Below the pieces are notes generated by a model, which saw nothing but the letters and a program-made list of their open reading frames with translations, did not search any database and had not been told where the DNA came from. Positions 52,442-61,812 of a DNA stretch of 64,000 bases are shown piece by piece; position 1 is the stretch's first letter, and every line of letters starts with the position of its first letter. The position numbers and the translations under genes were made by a program. The DNA is from an uncultured Alphaproteobacteria bacterium (GTDB lineage: Bacteria; Pseudomonadota; Alphaproteobacteria; HIMB59; GCA-002718135), in contig CACMEY010000003.1 in assembly GCA_902612805.1 (NCBI GenBank), forward strand, positions 124,001-188,000. Reading direction: 5' to 3'.

Positions 52442-53470
52442 TTAAAAATAAAATTGGTGACCAAACCATCTCCAGTTTCCTTCGCTATCTTTAACAGTAC
52501 AATTCATTCTAGATCTTCCAGGTGATAATTCTCTTGAAAGTCTTATTTCAATTCTTTCATTAAATTTATAAATTTCTCTATCAACCTGCCCTTTACTATC
52601 AAATATGAAACAATCTAGTGATTGAACTTTCTTATCATCAAGAAGAGAGAAACCAATGAATGGTGGGTTTTGTTTAATAGTTGGGTTTTGAGGTATAAAG
52701 TCATAAACCCCTAATCCTTTAGACGAAGCAGCAAATTTTACTCTATCTATTTCTCCATATCTTTCATTTAATGAAAATCTTGGCAGATAATACATGTTAG
52801 AAGTCTCATTGATTATTCCGGAATGTTGTCCAAAAGCAACTTTAAATTTAAATTCTTTGACTAATTCAATTATTTCATCAGTTGTCTCCCCATAAGGAAA
52901 TGCAAACAGAGTTGGTATTTCCCCAAGTTCTTTTAGAAAAATTTTATTAGATGTCTCTATTTCTTTTCTTACTTCATCTATACTAATGTCTGGCATATGT
53001 GCATGTGTGTGAGAGTGTGCGCCAATAATTACACCTTCTTTTTTAAGCTTTCTTATTTGATCCCAGTTAATATATTTTTTATTATTTGAAATTGTCCCCG
53101 TTGTTACAAATAAGGTAACTGGAATATTATTTTCTTTAAATAAAGGCCACCCAACCTCTAAAAAAGACTTATCAGCATCATCTACACTTATGCCAATAGT
53201 ATTTGCTGGAAGATCACCATCATTAATAATTGTATCAACAATAAAATCCAATGATTTAATTGTATATTTTTTTTTAGTTAACTCTTCAATATGACTATTG
53301 AGTTGGTCAATAGTAACACTTGTTGAGGGATATTTAGAAACTCCAAATTTATGATACATAAATACAGTTGCTGAGTTTTTTATTTCATTAGCAAAAGCTC
53401 CACTTACTACTAAAAAAATTAAAGAAATACTTTTTAAAAATAGCAATAGAATGTAGTTATGTAATTTCAT
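52442..53470 (-). CDS. Polysaccharide deacetylase family protein, exported
   Basis: A 342-residue protein with a signal peptide (about 1-27, ending GAFA-N) and a NodB-type deacetylase domain: VDDADKS (about 97-103, first metal Asp), HSHTHAHMPD (about 151-160, metal His) and FAFPYGETTDE. A C-terminal beta-domain of about 90 residues follows. It likely removes acetyl groups from a cell-surface glycan. It is divergent from tsaB with start codons touching. Confidence 0.87.
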   Translation of the reverse strand: MKLHNYILLLFLKSISLIFLVVSGAFANEIKNSATVFMYHKFGVSKYPSTSVTIDQLNSHIEELTKKKYTIKSLDFIVDTIINDGDLPANTIGISVDDADKSFLEVGWPLFKENNIPVTLFVTTGTISNNKKYINWDQIRKLKKEGVIIGAHSHTHAHMPDISIDEVRKEIETSNKIFLKELGEIPTLFAFPYGETTDEIIELVKEFKFKVAFGQHSGIINETSNMYYLPRFSLNERYGEIDRVKFAASSKGLGVYDFIPQNPTIKQNPPFIGFSLLDDKKVQSLDCFIFDSKGQVDREIYKFNERIEIRLSRELSPGRSRMNCTVKDSEGNWRWFGHQFYF

Positions 53471-54082
53471 ATGTTGTTATTTCTAGATATTATATCATCA
53501 ATACCTGAGTTTTGCGTAATTAATGACAACAAAATAATATTACAACAGAAAATTACTCAATCTGAAACAGATAAGTTGAGTGATAATATAATACAATCCT
53601 ATATAGAAATAGATAAAACATTAAATTTAACTAAAAATTTAAAAAAAATTTCTACAACAATTGGTCCTGGGTCTTATACAAGTTTAAGGGTTGGTTCGGC
53701 ATTTATATCTGGTCTTATGATTTCTCGTAATATTCCTTATTACCCACTAACTATAGCAGATATCTTAAACTTTAACGCAATAAAACATTCCAAAAAAAAA
53801 TTGGGAGTTTTTATAACCTCTTCTAATAATCAGAAATTTTTCTGTTATAAAACTGAAAATAACAACATGGAATACTATAAAATTGAAAATAATAAATATT
53901 CAATTCCAAAAAATATCGATTTGATTCTTTTTAATAAAAGTAAAATTAATGAAAACAATGAATTAGAACAAATGAAGTTTTCTTTTTTTGAAGAATTTTA
54001 CAACAATTACAATAATTTTACCTTTAAAAAAAATATTATTATTGAACCAATATATATATCACATAATCAATTACTAAATTGA
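53471..54082 (+). CDS. tsaB: tRNA threonylcarbamoyladenosine biosynthesis protein TsaB
   Basis: A 203-residue actin-fold partner of TsaD in making the t6A base at position 37 of ANN-decoding tRNAs. The TsaB block TTIGPGSYTSLRVG (about 61-74) is diagnostic. It is short and AT-biased but complete. Its ATG directly follows the start codon of the opposite-strand deacetylase. The stop overlaps the TTG start of rimI. Confidence 0.87.
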   Translation: MLLFLDIISSIPEFCVINDNKIILQQKITQSETDKLSDNIIQSYIEIDKTLNLTKNLKKISTTIGPGSYTSLRVGSAFISGLMISRNIPYYPLTIADILNFNAIKHSKKKLGVFITSSNNQKFFCYKTENNNMEYYKIENNKYSIPKNIDLILFNKSKINENNELEQMKFSFFEEFYNNYNNFTFKKNIIIEPIYISHNQLLN

Positions 54083-54486
54083 ATAGAATTAACTTAATAA
54101 ATAAAGAACACCTAATATCAATAATCAATTTTATAAATGATAATAGTGATGAATTTAATTATTTTAAAAATATAGGATGGAATATAAAAAATATTACAAG
54201 TCAATTTAGCAAAGATAATAATTATTCTCTTGGTTATTTTGAGGATAATAATCTAGTAGGGGTATTAATTGGTGATACAATAAAAAATGATAAAGTATAT
54301 GATTTAGAATTACATATTTTATTTGTATCAAAAGATGAAAGAAGAAAAAAAATTGCAACAAAGTTATTAAATTATATTGAAACAAATAATCTTAATTTTT
54401 CAAAGATTTTCATTGAAGTTGCTGAAGATAATGTAGAAGCTATAAATTTTTATCAAAAAAAACAACTTTGTCTTTTTAAATTTTAG
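54079..54486 (+). CDS. rimI: RimI-like GNAT acetyltransferase, 3' end frameshifted
   Basis: An acetyltransferase for ribosomal protein S18 or related targets; 135 residues as read, starting at TTG within the tsaB stop (TTGA). The acetyl-CoA loop SKDERRKKIATKLL is intact. After NFYQK the protein ends QLCLFKF, unlike any RimI. Removing one A from the run of eight at 54455-54462 restores an expected C-terminus (FVFLNFRHNYY and on) ending at 54559, 8 bp into miaB. Either the sequence has a homopolymer error, or the gene needs slippage, or it is newly broken. Confidence 0.8.
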   Translation: MNRINLINKEHLISIINFINDNSDEFNYFKNIGWNIKNITSQFSKDNNYSLGYFEDNNLVGVLIGDTIKNDKVYDLELHILFVSKDERRKKIATKLLNYIETNNLNFSKIFIEVAEDNVEAINFYQKKQLCLFKF

Positions 54487-54559
54487 ACATAACTATTATA
54501 GGTATAATGACAAAAATATTCATGCTAAATGCTTCATAAAAAAAATTAATAATGAGTGA
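54463..54559 (+). other. Out-of-frame C-terminal part of rimI
   Basis: In the frame shifted by one base this stretch codes for a natural RimI ending: FVFLNFRHNYYRYNDKN then IHAKCFIKKINNE and TGA at 54557-54559. The R-x-NYY pattern is the conserved RimI C-terminal motif. It fills what would otherwise be an empty gap of 65 bp before miaB in a genome with almost no gaps. Confidence 0.75.
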
Positions 54560-55853
54560 TAAATATATTTATATAAAATCTTATGGTTGTCAGATGAATG
54601 TATACGACAGCAACCGTATTAAAGATTTATTTTCAAATAAGGGATATAGAGTAACCGATGATATTTCAAAGGCAGATTTAACAGTTTTGAACACTTGTCA
54701 TATTAGAGAAAAGGCAGTTGAAAAAGTTTACTCTGATATTGGCAGAGTAAAAAAAATTAAAGATAAAAAACAAAATATGAAATTAGTAGTTGCTGGTTGT
54801 GTAGCTCAAGCAGAAGGTCTTGAAATTAAAAAAAGATCTCCATCAGTTGATTATGTTGTAGGACCTCAATCATATCACAAATTACCTGATATGATTGATA
54901 AAGTAGACGAAGTAGAAAATAGTGAGTTTTTACAAAATGAAAAATTTAAAAACTTAATTTTTAACTCTTCTAATTTATCATCTGAATTTTTATCTGTTCA
55001 AGAAGGATGCGATAAATTTTGTTCTTTCTGCGTTGTTCCATATACCAGGGGACCTGAATTTTCTAGACCAGTTGATGATATAGTAGAAGAGACAAAAAAA
55101 TACGTTTCTAATGGGATTAAAGAAATAATTTTGCTAGGTCAAAATGTTAATGCTTATCATGGTGTAGCTTCAGATGGAAAATCAAAAGATCTAGCTTATT
55201 TAATTAATAAAATAGCTGATATTGATCATATAAAGAGGATTAGATATATGACATCTCATCCCATAGATATGAAAGATTCTCTTATAAATGCCCATGCTAA
55301 TAATTCAAAACTTATGCCTTTTCTTCATCTACCTATTCAATCTGGATCAGATAAAATTTTAAAAAAAATGAATAGAAAACATACAGTTGATGATTATTTA
55401 AAAATTGTAGAAAAAATCAGAAATGTTCGTCCTGATATTGCTCTTTCATCTGATTTTATTGTTGGCTTTCCAGACGAAACAGATAAAGATTTCGAAGATA
55501 CGATGAATTTTATTGAAAAAGTTAATTTTGTAATCGCCTATTCATTTATTTATAGCCCGAGACCAGGAACACCTGCTCAAAATAAAGATAATATTAGTAT
55601 ATTAGATAAAAAAGCACGTTTAAGTGCGTTGCAATCTTTGCTTACGCAACAACAAATAAATTTTAATAAGTCATTCGTTAATAAAGGTATGGAAGTATTA
55701 TTTGAAAAAATTGGAAGACATAAAGATCAATTTATAGGACGTACAATTTATAACCAAAGCACATTTGTTAATTCTAAAAAAAATTTATTAAATCAAATTA
55801 TGAATGTGAAAATTATAAACTCAACTAATTTTGCTCTTGAATGTCAGATATAG
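54552..55853 (+). CDS. miaB: MiaB, tRNA-2-methylthio-N6-dimethylallyladenosine synthase
   Basis: A 433-residue radical-SAM methylthiotransferase acting on tRNA A37. The auxiliary Fe-S cluster cysteines are Cys13, Cys49 and Cys83; the radical-SAM CxxxCxxC is Cys153, Cys157, Cys160 in GCDKFCSFCVVPYTRG. A C-terminal TRAM-like domain follows. It overlaps the phoH start by 13 bp. Confidence 0.95.
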   Translation: MSDKYIYIKSYGCQMNVYDSNRIKDLFSNKGYRVTDDISKADLTVLNTCHIREKAVEKVYSDIGRVKKIKDKKQNMKLVVAGCVAQAEGLEIKKRSPSVDYVVGPQSYHKLPDMIDKVDEVENSEFLQNEKFKNLIFNSSNLSSEFLSVQEGCDKFCSFCVVPYTRGPEFSRPVDDIVEETKKYVSNGIKEIILLGQNVNAYHGVASDGKSKDLAYLINKIADIDHIKRIRYMTSHPIDMKDSLINAHANNSKLMPFLHLPIQSGSDKILKKMNRKHTVDDYLKIVEKIRNVRPDIALSSDFIVGFPDETDKDFEDTMNFIEKVNFVIAYSFIYSPRPGTPAQNKDNISILDKKARLSALQSLLTQQQINFNKSFVNKGMEVLFEKIGRHKDQFIGRTIYNQSTFVNSKKNLLNQIMNVKIINSTNFALECQI

Positions 55854-56800
55854 TAAATAAGAACGAAAACCTAGAATTAGAATTAGATGATAATACAATT
55901 TTAAGTAATTTATTTGGTATTAATGATAGAAACCTATCTCTCATAGAACAAATTAATCAAGTGAAGATCCAATACCGTGGAAATAAAATCAAAATATCAG
56001 GGAATAAAAAATCAATTTTTGAAACTAAGAAAACTATTCTTAATTTATTTAAAGAAGCACAAAATGGTGCAGAAATAGATGAGGATAGAATAAGAGATAA
56101 TAAAAGTTTAATATCTATGAATATTAAAACAGACAAACAGATGGATTTATTTATTCAAACTAAAAAAAGAAAAATTATACCAAGAACTGAAATACAAAAT
56201 AAATATCTTCAATTACTAAATTCTAAAAATATTACATTTGCTATTGGTCCAGCAGGAACTGGAAAAACTTATTTGGCTGTTGCAAAAGCAGTTTCAGCTC
56301 TTCAAGATGGAAAAGTAAATAAAATTATTCTATCAAGACCAGCAGTTGAAGCTGGCGAAAAATTAGGTTTTCTACCAGGGGATTTAAAAGAAAAAGTAGA
56401 TCCCTTCTTGAGACCCATTTATGACGCTCTTTATTCAATGCTACCTTATGAACAGGTAGAAAAAAAATTACTTAATAACACAATTGAAATAGCCCCTATC
56501 GCATTTATGAGGGGAAGAACTCTAGAAGATTGTTTTATAATTTTAGATGAAGCTCAAAATACTACAAAAACACAAATGAAGATGTTTTTAACAAGATTAG
56601 GTAAAAATAGTCAAATGGTAGTTGTAGGAGATATTACCCAAATCGATCTTGTAACTGAAAAAGATTCAGGACTTAAAGATGCATTAAAAAAATTAAACAA
56701 AGTTGATGATATAGGTTTTATTGAATTATCAGAAAAGGATGTTGTAAGACATGATTTAGTCAAAAAAATTATTAATGCATATGAAAAACATAAAAGTTGA
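55841..56800 (+). CDS. PhoH-like ATPase (YbeZ)
   Basis: A 319-residue protein with an N-terminal KH-like region and a P-loop domain: Walker A GPAGTGKT at 136-143 and Walker B FIILDEAQN. The family works with YbeY in RNA handling; the name refers to an E. coli phosphate-starvation paralogue, but this gene belongs to the housekeeping ybeZ group because ybeY follows. It overlaps ybeY by 20-26 bp. Confidence 0.92.
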   Translation: MSDIVNKNENLELELDDNTILSNLFGINDRNLSLIEQINQVKIQYRGNKIKISGNKKSIFETKKTILNLFKEAQNGAEIDEDRIRDNKSLISMNIKTDKQMDLFIQTKKRKIIPRTEIQNKYLQLLNSKNITFAIGPAGTGKTYLAVAKAVSALQDGKVNKIILSRPAVEAGEKLGFLPGDLKEKVDPFLRPIYDALYSMLPYEQVEKKLLNNTIEIAPIAFMRGRTLEDCFIILDEAQNTTKTQMKMFLTRLGKNSQMVVVGDITQIDLVTEKDSGLKDALKKLNKVDDIGFIELSEKDVVRHDLVKKIINAYEKHKS

Positions 56801-57254
56801 TTTTTTCTCTGAATCAAAAAAATGGCCAAGGCGAATACCTAAAATTAAGACTATTACACAAAAGACAATAAATAAAATGAGCTCTTATTTTAAAAGAGAT
56901 TATAGATTTGAATTAAATATTATTTTAACAGATAAATCAAAAATGATAAAACTTAATAAAATCTATAAAAATAGTCAATCAGACACAGATGTTCTTACTT
57001 TTATATCTAAGATTTCAAATAAAAATGTTGGAAAAATTTTATATTGTGATATTTTTTTCTCAATTGATACTATTGAAAAATTTATACGTAGGAACAAAAT
57101 TAGCATATATGATCATTTTAACCATCTATTAATCCATAGTTTATTGCATATTAATGGATATGATCATAAAAAAAATTTAGATTTTAAAAAAATGAAAAAA
57201 GAGGAGATAAAAATTTTAGGATTATTTGGCATTAATAATCCTTATACAACTTAA
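56781..57254 (+). CDS. ybeY: Endoribonuclease YbeY (16S rRNA maturation)
   Basis: A 157-residue metalloprotein with the zinc motif HSLLHINGYDH (three histidines) and the preceding DVLTF block. It processes the 16S rRNA 3' end and takes part in ribosome quality control. An in-frame ATG two codons earlier (56775) is also possible; both lie inside the phoH-like gene. The last base of the stop is the first base of the next start. Confidence 0.9.
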   Translation: MKNIKVDFFSESKKWPRRIPKIKTITQKTINKMSSYFKRDYRFELNIILTDKSKMIKLNKIYKNSQSDTDVLTFISKISNKNVGKILYCDIFFSIDTIEKFIRRNKISIYDHFNHLLIHSLLHINGYDHKKNLDFKKMKKEEIKILGLFGINNPYTT

Positions 57255-58102
57255 TGAATACAAATAACGCTGATAAATCATCGAGCTGGAAAAATTGGAT
57301 AATTAAAAAATTATTATCTAATGACTCAACAAAAGAAGATATCTTAAATTTTATTGCTAATGACGAAAATAATAAAGATATCGAAAATCTAAATGATAAT
57401 AATGAAAAAAATCTAATTAAAAACATCGTAAATTTAAATGAAAAAAGTGTTGAAGATTTAATGATACCTAGAAGTGAAATAGTAGCCTTAGACCATGATA
57501 AATCTTACAACGAAATTTTAGAAGTTATTAAGGAAGAGGGACATTCTAGAATTCCAGTATTCAAAAAAAATATTGATAATGTAATTGGTTTTTTTCACAT
57601 AAAAGATTTTATTAAATCATCACAGGATACATTTCAGATGAGCGAAATAATTAGAGATGTATTATATGTTGCTCCAAAATCTCCGATTTTAGATTTACTA
57701 AAAACAATGAGATCATCTAGGATTCATATAGGGCTAGTTGTTGATGGAGTTGGAGGTGTTGATGGATTAGTAACAATAGAAGACTTAGTTGAAGAAATTG
57801 TTGGTGAGATTGAAGATGAACATGATGCTGAAGATGATGAAGAATTAGTATATAAAAAATCAGATAATTCAATAACTGTAGACGCTAGTTATAGAGTGGA
57901 AGATTTGGAAGAATTTTTTTCAATTAATATTCCAAGAAATGAAGATGATGAAACCTCTTCTGTAGGTGGTCTTGTATATGAAAAAATAAATAGGATACCA
58001 AAAAACAATGAGGTAATTGATTTTAACGATGAACTTAGGATCAAGATCATTAAATCAAACAATAGAAAAATTGAAATTGTTGAAGTAAATAAAAATAATT
58101 GA
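57254..58102 (+). CDS. CorC/HlyC-type CBS-domain protein
   Basis: A 282-residue soluble protein with a tandem CBS pair (about 70-190; MIPRSEIVALD starts it) and a C-terminal CorC_HlyC domain (about 200-280). It lacks the membrane DUF21 domain of long family members. It is annotated as hemolysin C or magnesium/cobalt efflux protein; its real role, perhaps adenosine-nucleotide sensing at the membrane, is unresolved. Confidence 0.87.
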   Translation: MNTNNADKSSSWKNWIIKKLLSNDSTKEDILNFIANDENNKDIENLNDNNEKNLIKNIVNLNEKSVEDLMIPRSEIVALDHDKSYNEILEVIKEEGHSRIPVFKKNIDNVIGFFHIKDFIKSSQDTFQMSEIIRDVLYVAPKSPILDLLKTMRSSRIHIGLVVDGVGGVDGLVTIEDLVEEIVGEIEDEHDAEDDEELVYKKSDNSITVDASYRVEDLEEFFSINIPRNEDDETSSVGGLVYEKINRIPKNNEVIDFNDELRIKIIKSNNRKIEIVEVNKNN

Positions 58103-59550
58103 GTATTTTAATTTATTTTATCTTAGGACTTTTAACCTCACTTTTATTTCCTCCATATTTTTTTTTACCTCTAGGTTTTATTATTTTTCCATCTCTTTGT
58201 TTCTTATTAGATTCAAATAAAGATAATTATAGTAATAAAAATATTTTTAATAATTTCTCAATATTTGGCTTCGGTTTTTTTATTAGTTATTTATTATGGA
58301 TCAAGAACCCTTTTTTTGTTTTTGAAGAAACTAAAAATTTTTTTCTAGTATTTTTATTACTGATAATACTCTTATCTGTAATTTTAGGTTTAATCTTTAC
58401 TATAATTTTTAAATTAGGAAAAAAAATTCCAATAATCTTTCTTATACCATTTATGTTCACATCTAGTGAATATATAATATCAATATTTTTTTATGGATTT
58501 CCTTGGTTTACATTTTCGTTATTACTTTCTAGTAATGAATATTTACTATTTTCACTAAAATTATTTGGAACATTATTTTCAAGCTATTTAATTATTCAGA
58601 TTTTTTGCATACCTTTTATTTTTTTAACAAAAGAAAACTTTAAACAAGAATTGAAATATCTGTCATTATTTATCACTTTGCCAATCATTACTTTAATGAT
58701 TACAAATTTTAACAAAGAAGAAAATAATTTTAAAATTAAAACAATTAATTTGGAAATTTTCCAATTAAATTTTAAAAATAATGACAAATTTTTAACTTCT
58801 GAGAAAAAAATTGAAAGAATAATAAAACATATAGAAGAAAGTAATGCAGATTTGCTTATATTTGGAGAAAATAATTTTCCTTATCTTATAGATGGTCTTG
58901 AAGTAAATATCATAAAAGATTCTTTAAAAGAAAATCAAACATTAATTATTGGAGCTACAAGATATGAAAATAATAAATATTATAATAGTTTAGTAAATAT
59001 CAATTTAGTAAATGTAACTTACTTTGATAAAAAAATTCTTGTTCCCTTTGGAGAATTTCTACCTTTAAGAAATTCACTGACATTTTTAGAGAGTATCGTT
59101 GGTCAAAATGATTATTCAAAAGGTAAAGTTGAAAGAATAATTAATCTACCTGATAATATAAGTTTTATTCCTGTGATTTGTTATGAAATTGTTTTTTATT
59201 GGAAGCTTTTAAACAAATTAAATAACAATGGTAATTTTATTGTAAATATTACAAATGATTTTTGGTTTGGAGATTATCTAGGTCCTTATCAACATTTTTA
59301 TCTCACTAAAATCAGAGCTGCTGAGTTTAATAAGCCAATTATTCGTGTTTCAAATAACGGTATATCTGCAGTGATAAATAATAATGGTGCTGTGCTAAAT
59401 AAAACTGAATTTAATAAAACTGAAAAATTTAAACATAAATTATTTTTTAAAGAAAATAATAATTTTGTAAATCTTCATTTAATATTTAAAATTTATCTCC
59501 TTATTATTTTTATACTAACATCTTTCTATTATTTAAGAAAAAATGATTAG
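58099..59550 (+). CDS. lnt: Apolipoprotein N-acyltransferase
   Basis: A 483-residue inner-membrane enzyme that adds the third acyl chain to lipoproteins. Seven to eight helices in the first 205 residues are followed by a nitrilase-type domain with Glu257 in FGENNFP, a lysine at 311-312 in KKILVPFGEF, and catalytic Cys361 in PVICYEIVF. A last helix anchors the C-terminus. The start is TTG overlapping the upstream TGA by 4 bp. Confidence 0.92.
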   Translation: MSILIYFILGLLTSLLFPPYFFLPLGFIIFPSLCFLLDSNKDNYSNKNIFNNFSIFGFGFFISYLLWIKNPFFVFEETKNFFLVFLLLIILLSVILGLIFTIIFKLGKKIPIIFLIPFMFTSSEYIISIFFYGFPWFTFSLLLSSNEYLLFSLKLFGTLFSSYLIIQIFCIPFIFLTKENFKQELKYLSLFITLPIITLMITNFNKEENNFKIKTINLEIFQLNFKNNDKFLTSEKKIERIIKHIEESNADLLIFGENNFPYLIDGLEVNIIKDSLKENQTLIIGATRYENNKYYNSLVNINLVNVTYFDKKILVPFGEFLPLRNSLTFLESIVGQNDYSKGKVERIINLPDNISFIPVICYEIVFYWKLLNKLNNNGNFIVNITNDFWFGDYLGPYQHFYLTKIRAAEFNKPIIRVSNNGISAVINNNGAVLNKTEFNKTEKFKHKLFFKENNNFVNLHLIFKIYLLIIFILTSFYYLRKND

Positions 59551-60199
59551 TAATAATTATAGCAATCGCTTATTTGGGAGAACAAGAGGAAGAAGCAAGA
59601 AAAAAATTGATTTAAAAAAATATCATCAAATAGTTGAAAAATACAAGTTTCTAAACTGTGATAAAAAAATAAATTATATTTTAGATATTGGCACTGGATA
59701 TGGTGAAACTAGTATATTTCTTGCAAACCAATTTTTAGACAAAGTAATTATATCTTGTGAAAAATACATTGATGGAAATATAATTTTACTTAAAAATATT
59801 GAAAAGAATGAAATTAAAAATATTCTATTACATAATGGAAATGTATATGATGTTCTAGAATGTGCACATAGAGAATGTTTTGACCTTGTGTGGATATTTT
59901 TTCCTGATCCATGGCCAAAAAATAGACATGCAAAGCGTAGATTAATAACTAGTGATTTTTTAATAAAACTTCATAATGTTTTAAAAGAGAATAGCGAGAT
60001 ACATATAGCTACAGATTCAAAAATATATGTAAGATTTATTTTAAACTCAATTTATAATTGTAAGGATTATTTTGTCTGGATGAACCAATCTGAAATGAAT
60101 CTGCATATAAAAGATTATTTCGATATTGAGACAAAATATTATAAAAAAGCAATTAATTCTCAAAGAAAACCATCTTTATTCATTTTGAGAAAATTATAG
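59543..60199 (+). CDS. trmB: tRNA (guanine-N7)-methyltransferase TrmB
   Basis: A 218-residue SAM-dependent enzyme modifying G46 of tRNAs. Motif I is LDIGTGYGET (about 48-57) and the family catalytic block is WIFFPDPWPKNRHAKRR (about 117-133). It overlaps lnt by 8 bp. In most Alphaproteobacteria metK lies between lnt and trmB and rimP follows; both are missing here. Confidence 0.93.
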   Translation: MISNNYSNRLFGRTRGRSKKKIDLKKYHQIVEKYKFLNCDKKINYILDIGTGYGETSIFLANQFLDKVIISCEKYIDGNIILLKNIEKNEIKNILLHNGNVYDVLECAHRECFDLVWIFFPDPWPKNRHAKRRLITSDFLIKLHNVLKENSEIHIATDSKIYVRFILNSIYNCKDYFVWMNQSEMNLHIKDYFDIETKYYKKAINSQRKPSLFILRKL

Positions 60200-60201
60200 G
60201 C

Positions 60202-60229
60202 TTGAAATTCTGCAAAATATTAATATACG
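60202..60229 (+). promoter_or_regulatory. Candidate sigma-70 promoter for nusA leader
   Basis: TTGAAA (60202-60207) and TATACG (60224-60229) are 16 bp apart in the 72-bp gap after trmB. The -35 element is good and the -10 fair. A transcript from here would immediately meet the hairpin at 60239-60266. Confidence 0.4.
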
Positions 60230-60238
60230 CAGTATTAT

Positions 60239-60266
60239 TAAGGTGGGTAATCCCACCTTTTTTTTA
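60239..60266 (+). terminator. Intrinsic terminator directly before nusA
   Basis: AGGTGGG (60241-60247) pairs with CCCACCT (60252-60258) around TAAT, followed by a run of seven to eight T. It ends 6 bp before the nusA ATG, leaving no Shine-Dalgarno. It may end the trmB operon or act as an attenuator for nusA. Confidence 0.85.
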
Positions 60267-60271
60267 TAAAT

Positions 60272-61810
60272 ATGGCTAAAAAAAAATATAATGTAATAAG
60301 AGAAGAGATGCTTCAAGTTGCATCTAATGTAGCGCAAGAAAAGAATATTGATCAAGATTCAGTTTTTTCTGCAATGGAACAAGCATTAGAAAAAGCTGCA
60401 AGAGTAAAATATGGCCAAGAAATTGATATAAGAATATCTATTGATAGAAGCACAGGGGATATTAAGCTTAATTCTTATTTGGAAGTTGTTGCAGATATTG
60501 AAGAAGAGTTTCAGTCTAGGCAAATTCTTTTAGAAGATGCAAAAAAAACAAATCCAGATATCGGTTTAGGAGAGTACATTACTAAAGAATTACCACCTAT
60601 TGAATTAGGAAGAGTTGCAGCACAAAATGCTAAAGGAGTAATAATTCAAAAAGTAAGAGAAGCTGATAAATCTAATCAGTATGAAGAATATAAAGATAAG
60701 GTTGGTGAAATAGCAGTTGGTATAGTCAAAAGAACTGAATTTGGAAATTTAATAATAGATTTAGGTAAGAGTGAAGCCATAATTAAAAGAGAAGAACTTA
60801 TTCCAAGAGAAACATTCAAGAACGGAGATAGGGTTAGAGCTTACATTTACGAAGTAAAGAACGATGTAAAAGGTTACCAAGTTTTTTTATCAAGAACGCA
60901 TCCACAATTTTTATCAAAATTATTTTTTCAAGAAGTACCAGAAATATACGAAGGAGTTATTACTGTTAAAAGTGTTGCAAGAGATCCTGGTTCAAGAGCT
61001 AAGATTAGTGTTTTTACAGAAGACTCAACTATAGATCCAGTAGGAGCTTGTGTTGGTATGAGAGGATCAAGAGTACAAGCTGTTGTAAACGAATTGCAAG
61101 GAGAGAAAATAGATATTGTTACATGGTCTGATAATCAAGCTACTTTTTTAGCCAATGCCCTTGCTCCTGCAGAAGTTAGTAAGATTTTTTTGTATGAAGA
61201 AAAAAATAAAGTTGAAGTTGTAATACCTGATGATCAACTAAGTTTAGCAATTGGAAGAAAAGGTCAAAATGTAAAATTAGCTTCTAACTTAACTAGTTTA
61301 GAAATAGATATCTTAACTGAAGATGAGGAATCTGAAAGAAGACAACAAGAATTTAAAGAAAAAAGTATTTTATTAGCTGAGACACTTGATGTTGAAGATG
61401 TTATTGCTCAACTACTTGTTACTGATGGTTATACAACTGTTGAGTCTATAGCTACTGAGACTTTAGATAATTTAGAAAAAATAGAAGGTTTTGATACTAC
61501 TTTAGCTCAAGAAATAATTGATAGATCTACAAACTTTGTGAAGGAAAAAGCAGAATCGGACAAAAAACTCATAGATGAAAATATTAGTGATGAAAAATTA
61601 AAAAATTTGAAGGGTATGAATAACAGTATTTTAGCAAAATTAGCAAAATCAAATATTCTCAATGTTAATGATTTTGCTGATTTAGCTACATTTGAACTTA
61701 TAGACAAAGAAGAAGGTATCTTAAGAGAGTTAGATCTTGATGAAGAAATAGCTAACAATATGATAATGGAAGCAAGAAGTTTCTGGTCTGAAGAACAAAA
61801 TAAGGATTAA
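60272..61810 (+). CDS. nusA: Transcription termination/antitermination factor NusA
   Basis: A 512-residue RNA-polymerase-binding protein. The N-terminal domain (about 1-125), S1 domain (about 135-200), two KH domains (about 225-345; SRAKISVF and ACVGMRGSRVQAVV then IGRKGQNVKLAS) and two C-terminal helix-hairpin-helix repeats (about 365-420 and 440-500) are all present. infB follows 2 bp after the stop. Confidence 0.94.
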   Translation: MAKKKYNVIREEMLQVASNVAQEKNIDQDSVFSAMEQALEKAARVKYGQEIDIRISIDRSTGDIKLNSYLEVVADIEEEFQSRQILLEDAKKTNPDIGLGEYITKELPPIELGRVAAQNAKGVIIQKVREADKSNQYEEYKDKVGEIAVGIVKRTEFGNLIIDLGKSEAIIKREELIPRETFKNGDRVRAYIYEVKNDVKGYQVFLSRTHPQFLSKLFFQEVPEIYEGVITVKSVARDPGSRAKISVFTEDSTIDPVGACVGMRGSRVQAVVNELQGEKIDIVTWSDNQATFLANALAPAEVSKIFLYEEKNKVEVVIPDDQLSLAIGRKGQNVKLASNLTSLEIDILTEDEESERRQQEFKEKSILLAETLDVEDVIAQLLVTDGYTTVESIATETLDNLEKIEGFDTTLAQEIIDRSTNFVKEKAESDKKLIDENISDEKLKNLKGMNNSILAKLAKSNILNVNDFADLATFELIDKEEGILRELDLDEEIANNMIMEARSFWSEEQNKD

Positions 61811-61812
61811 AA

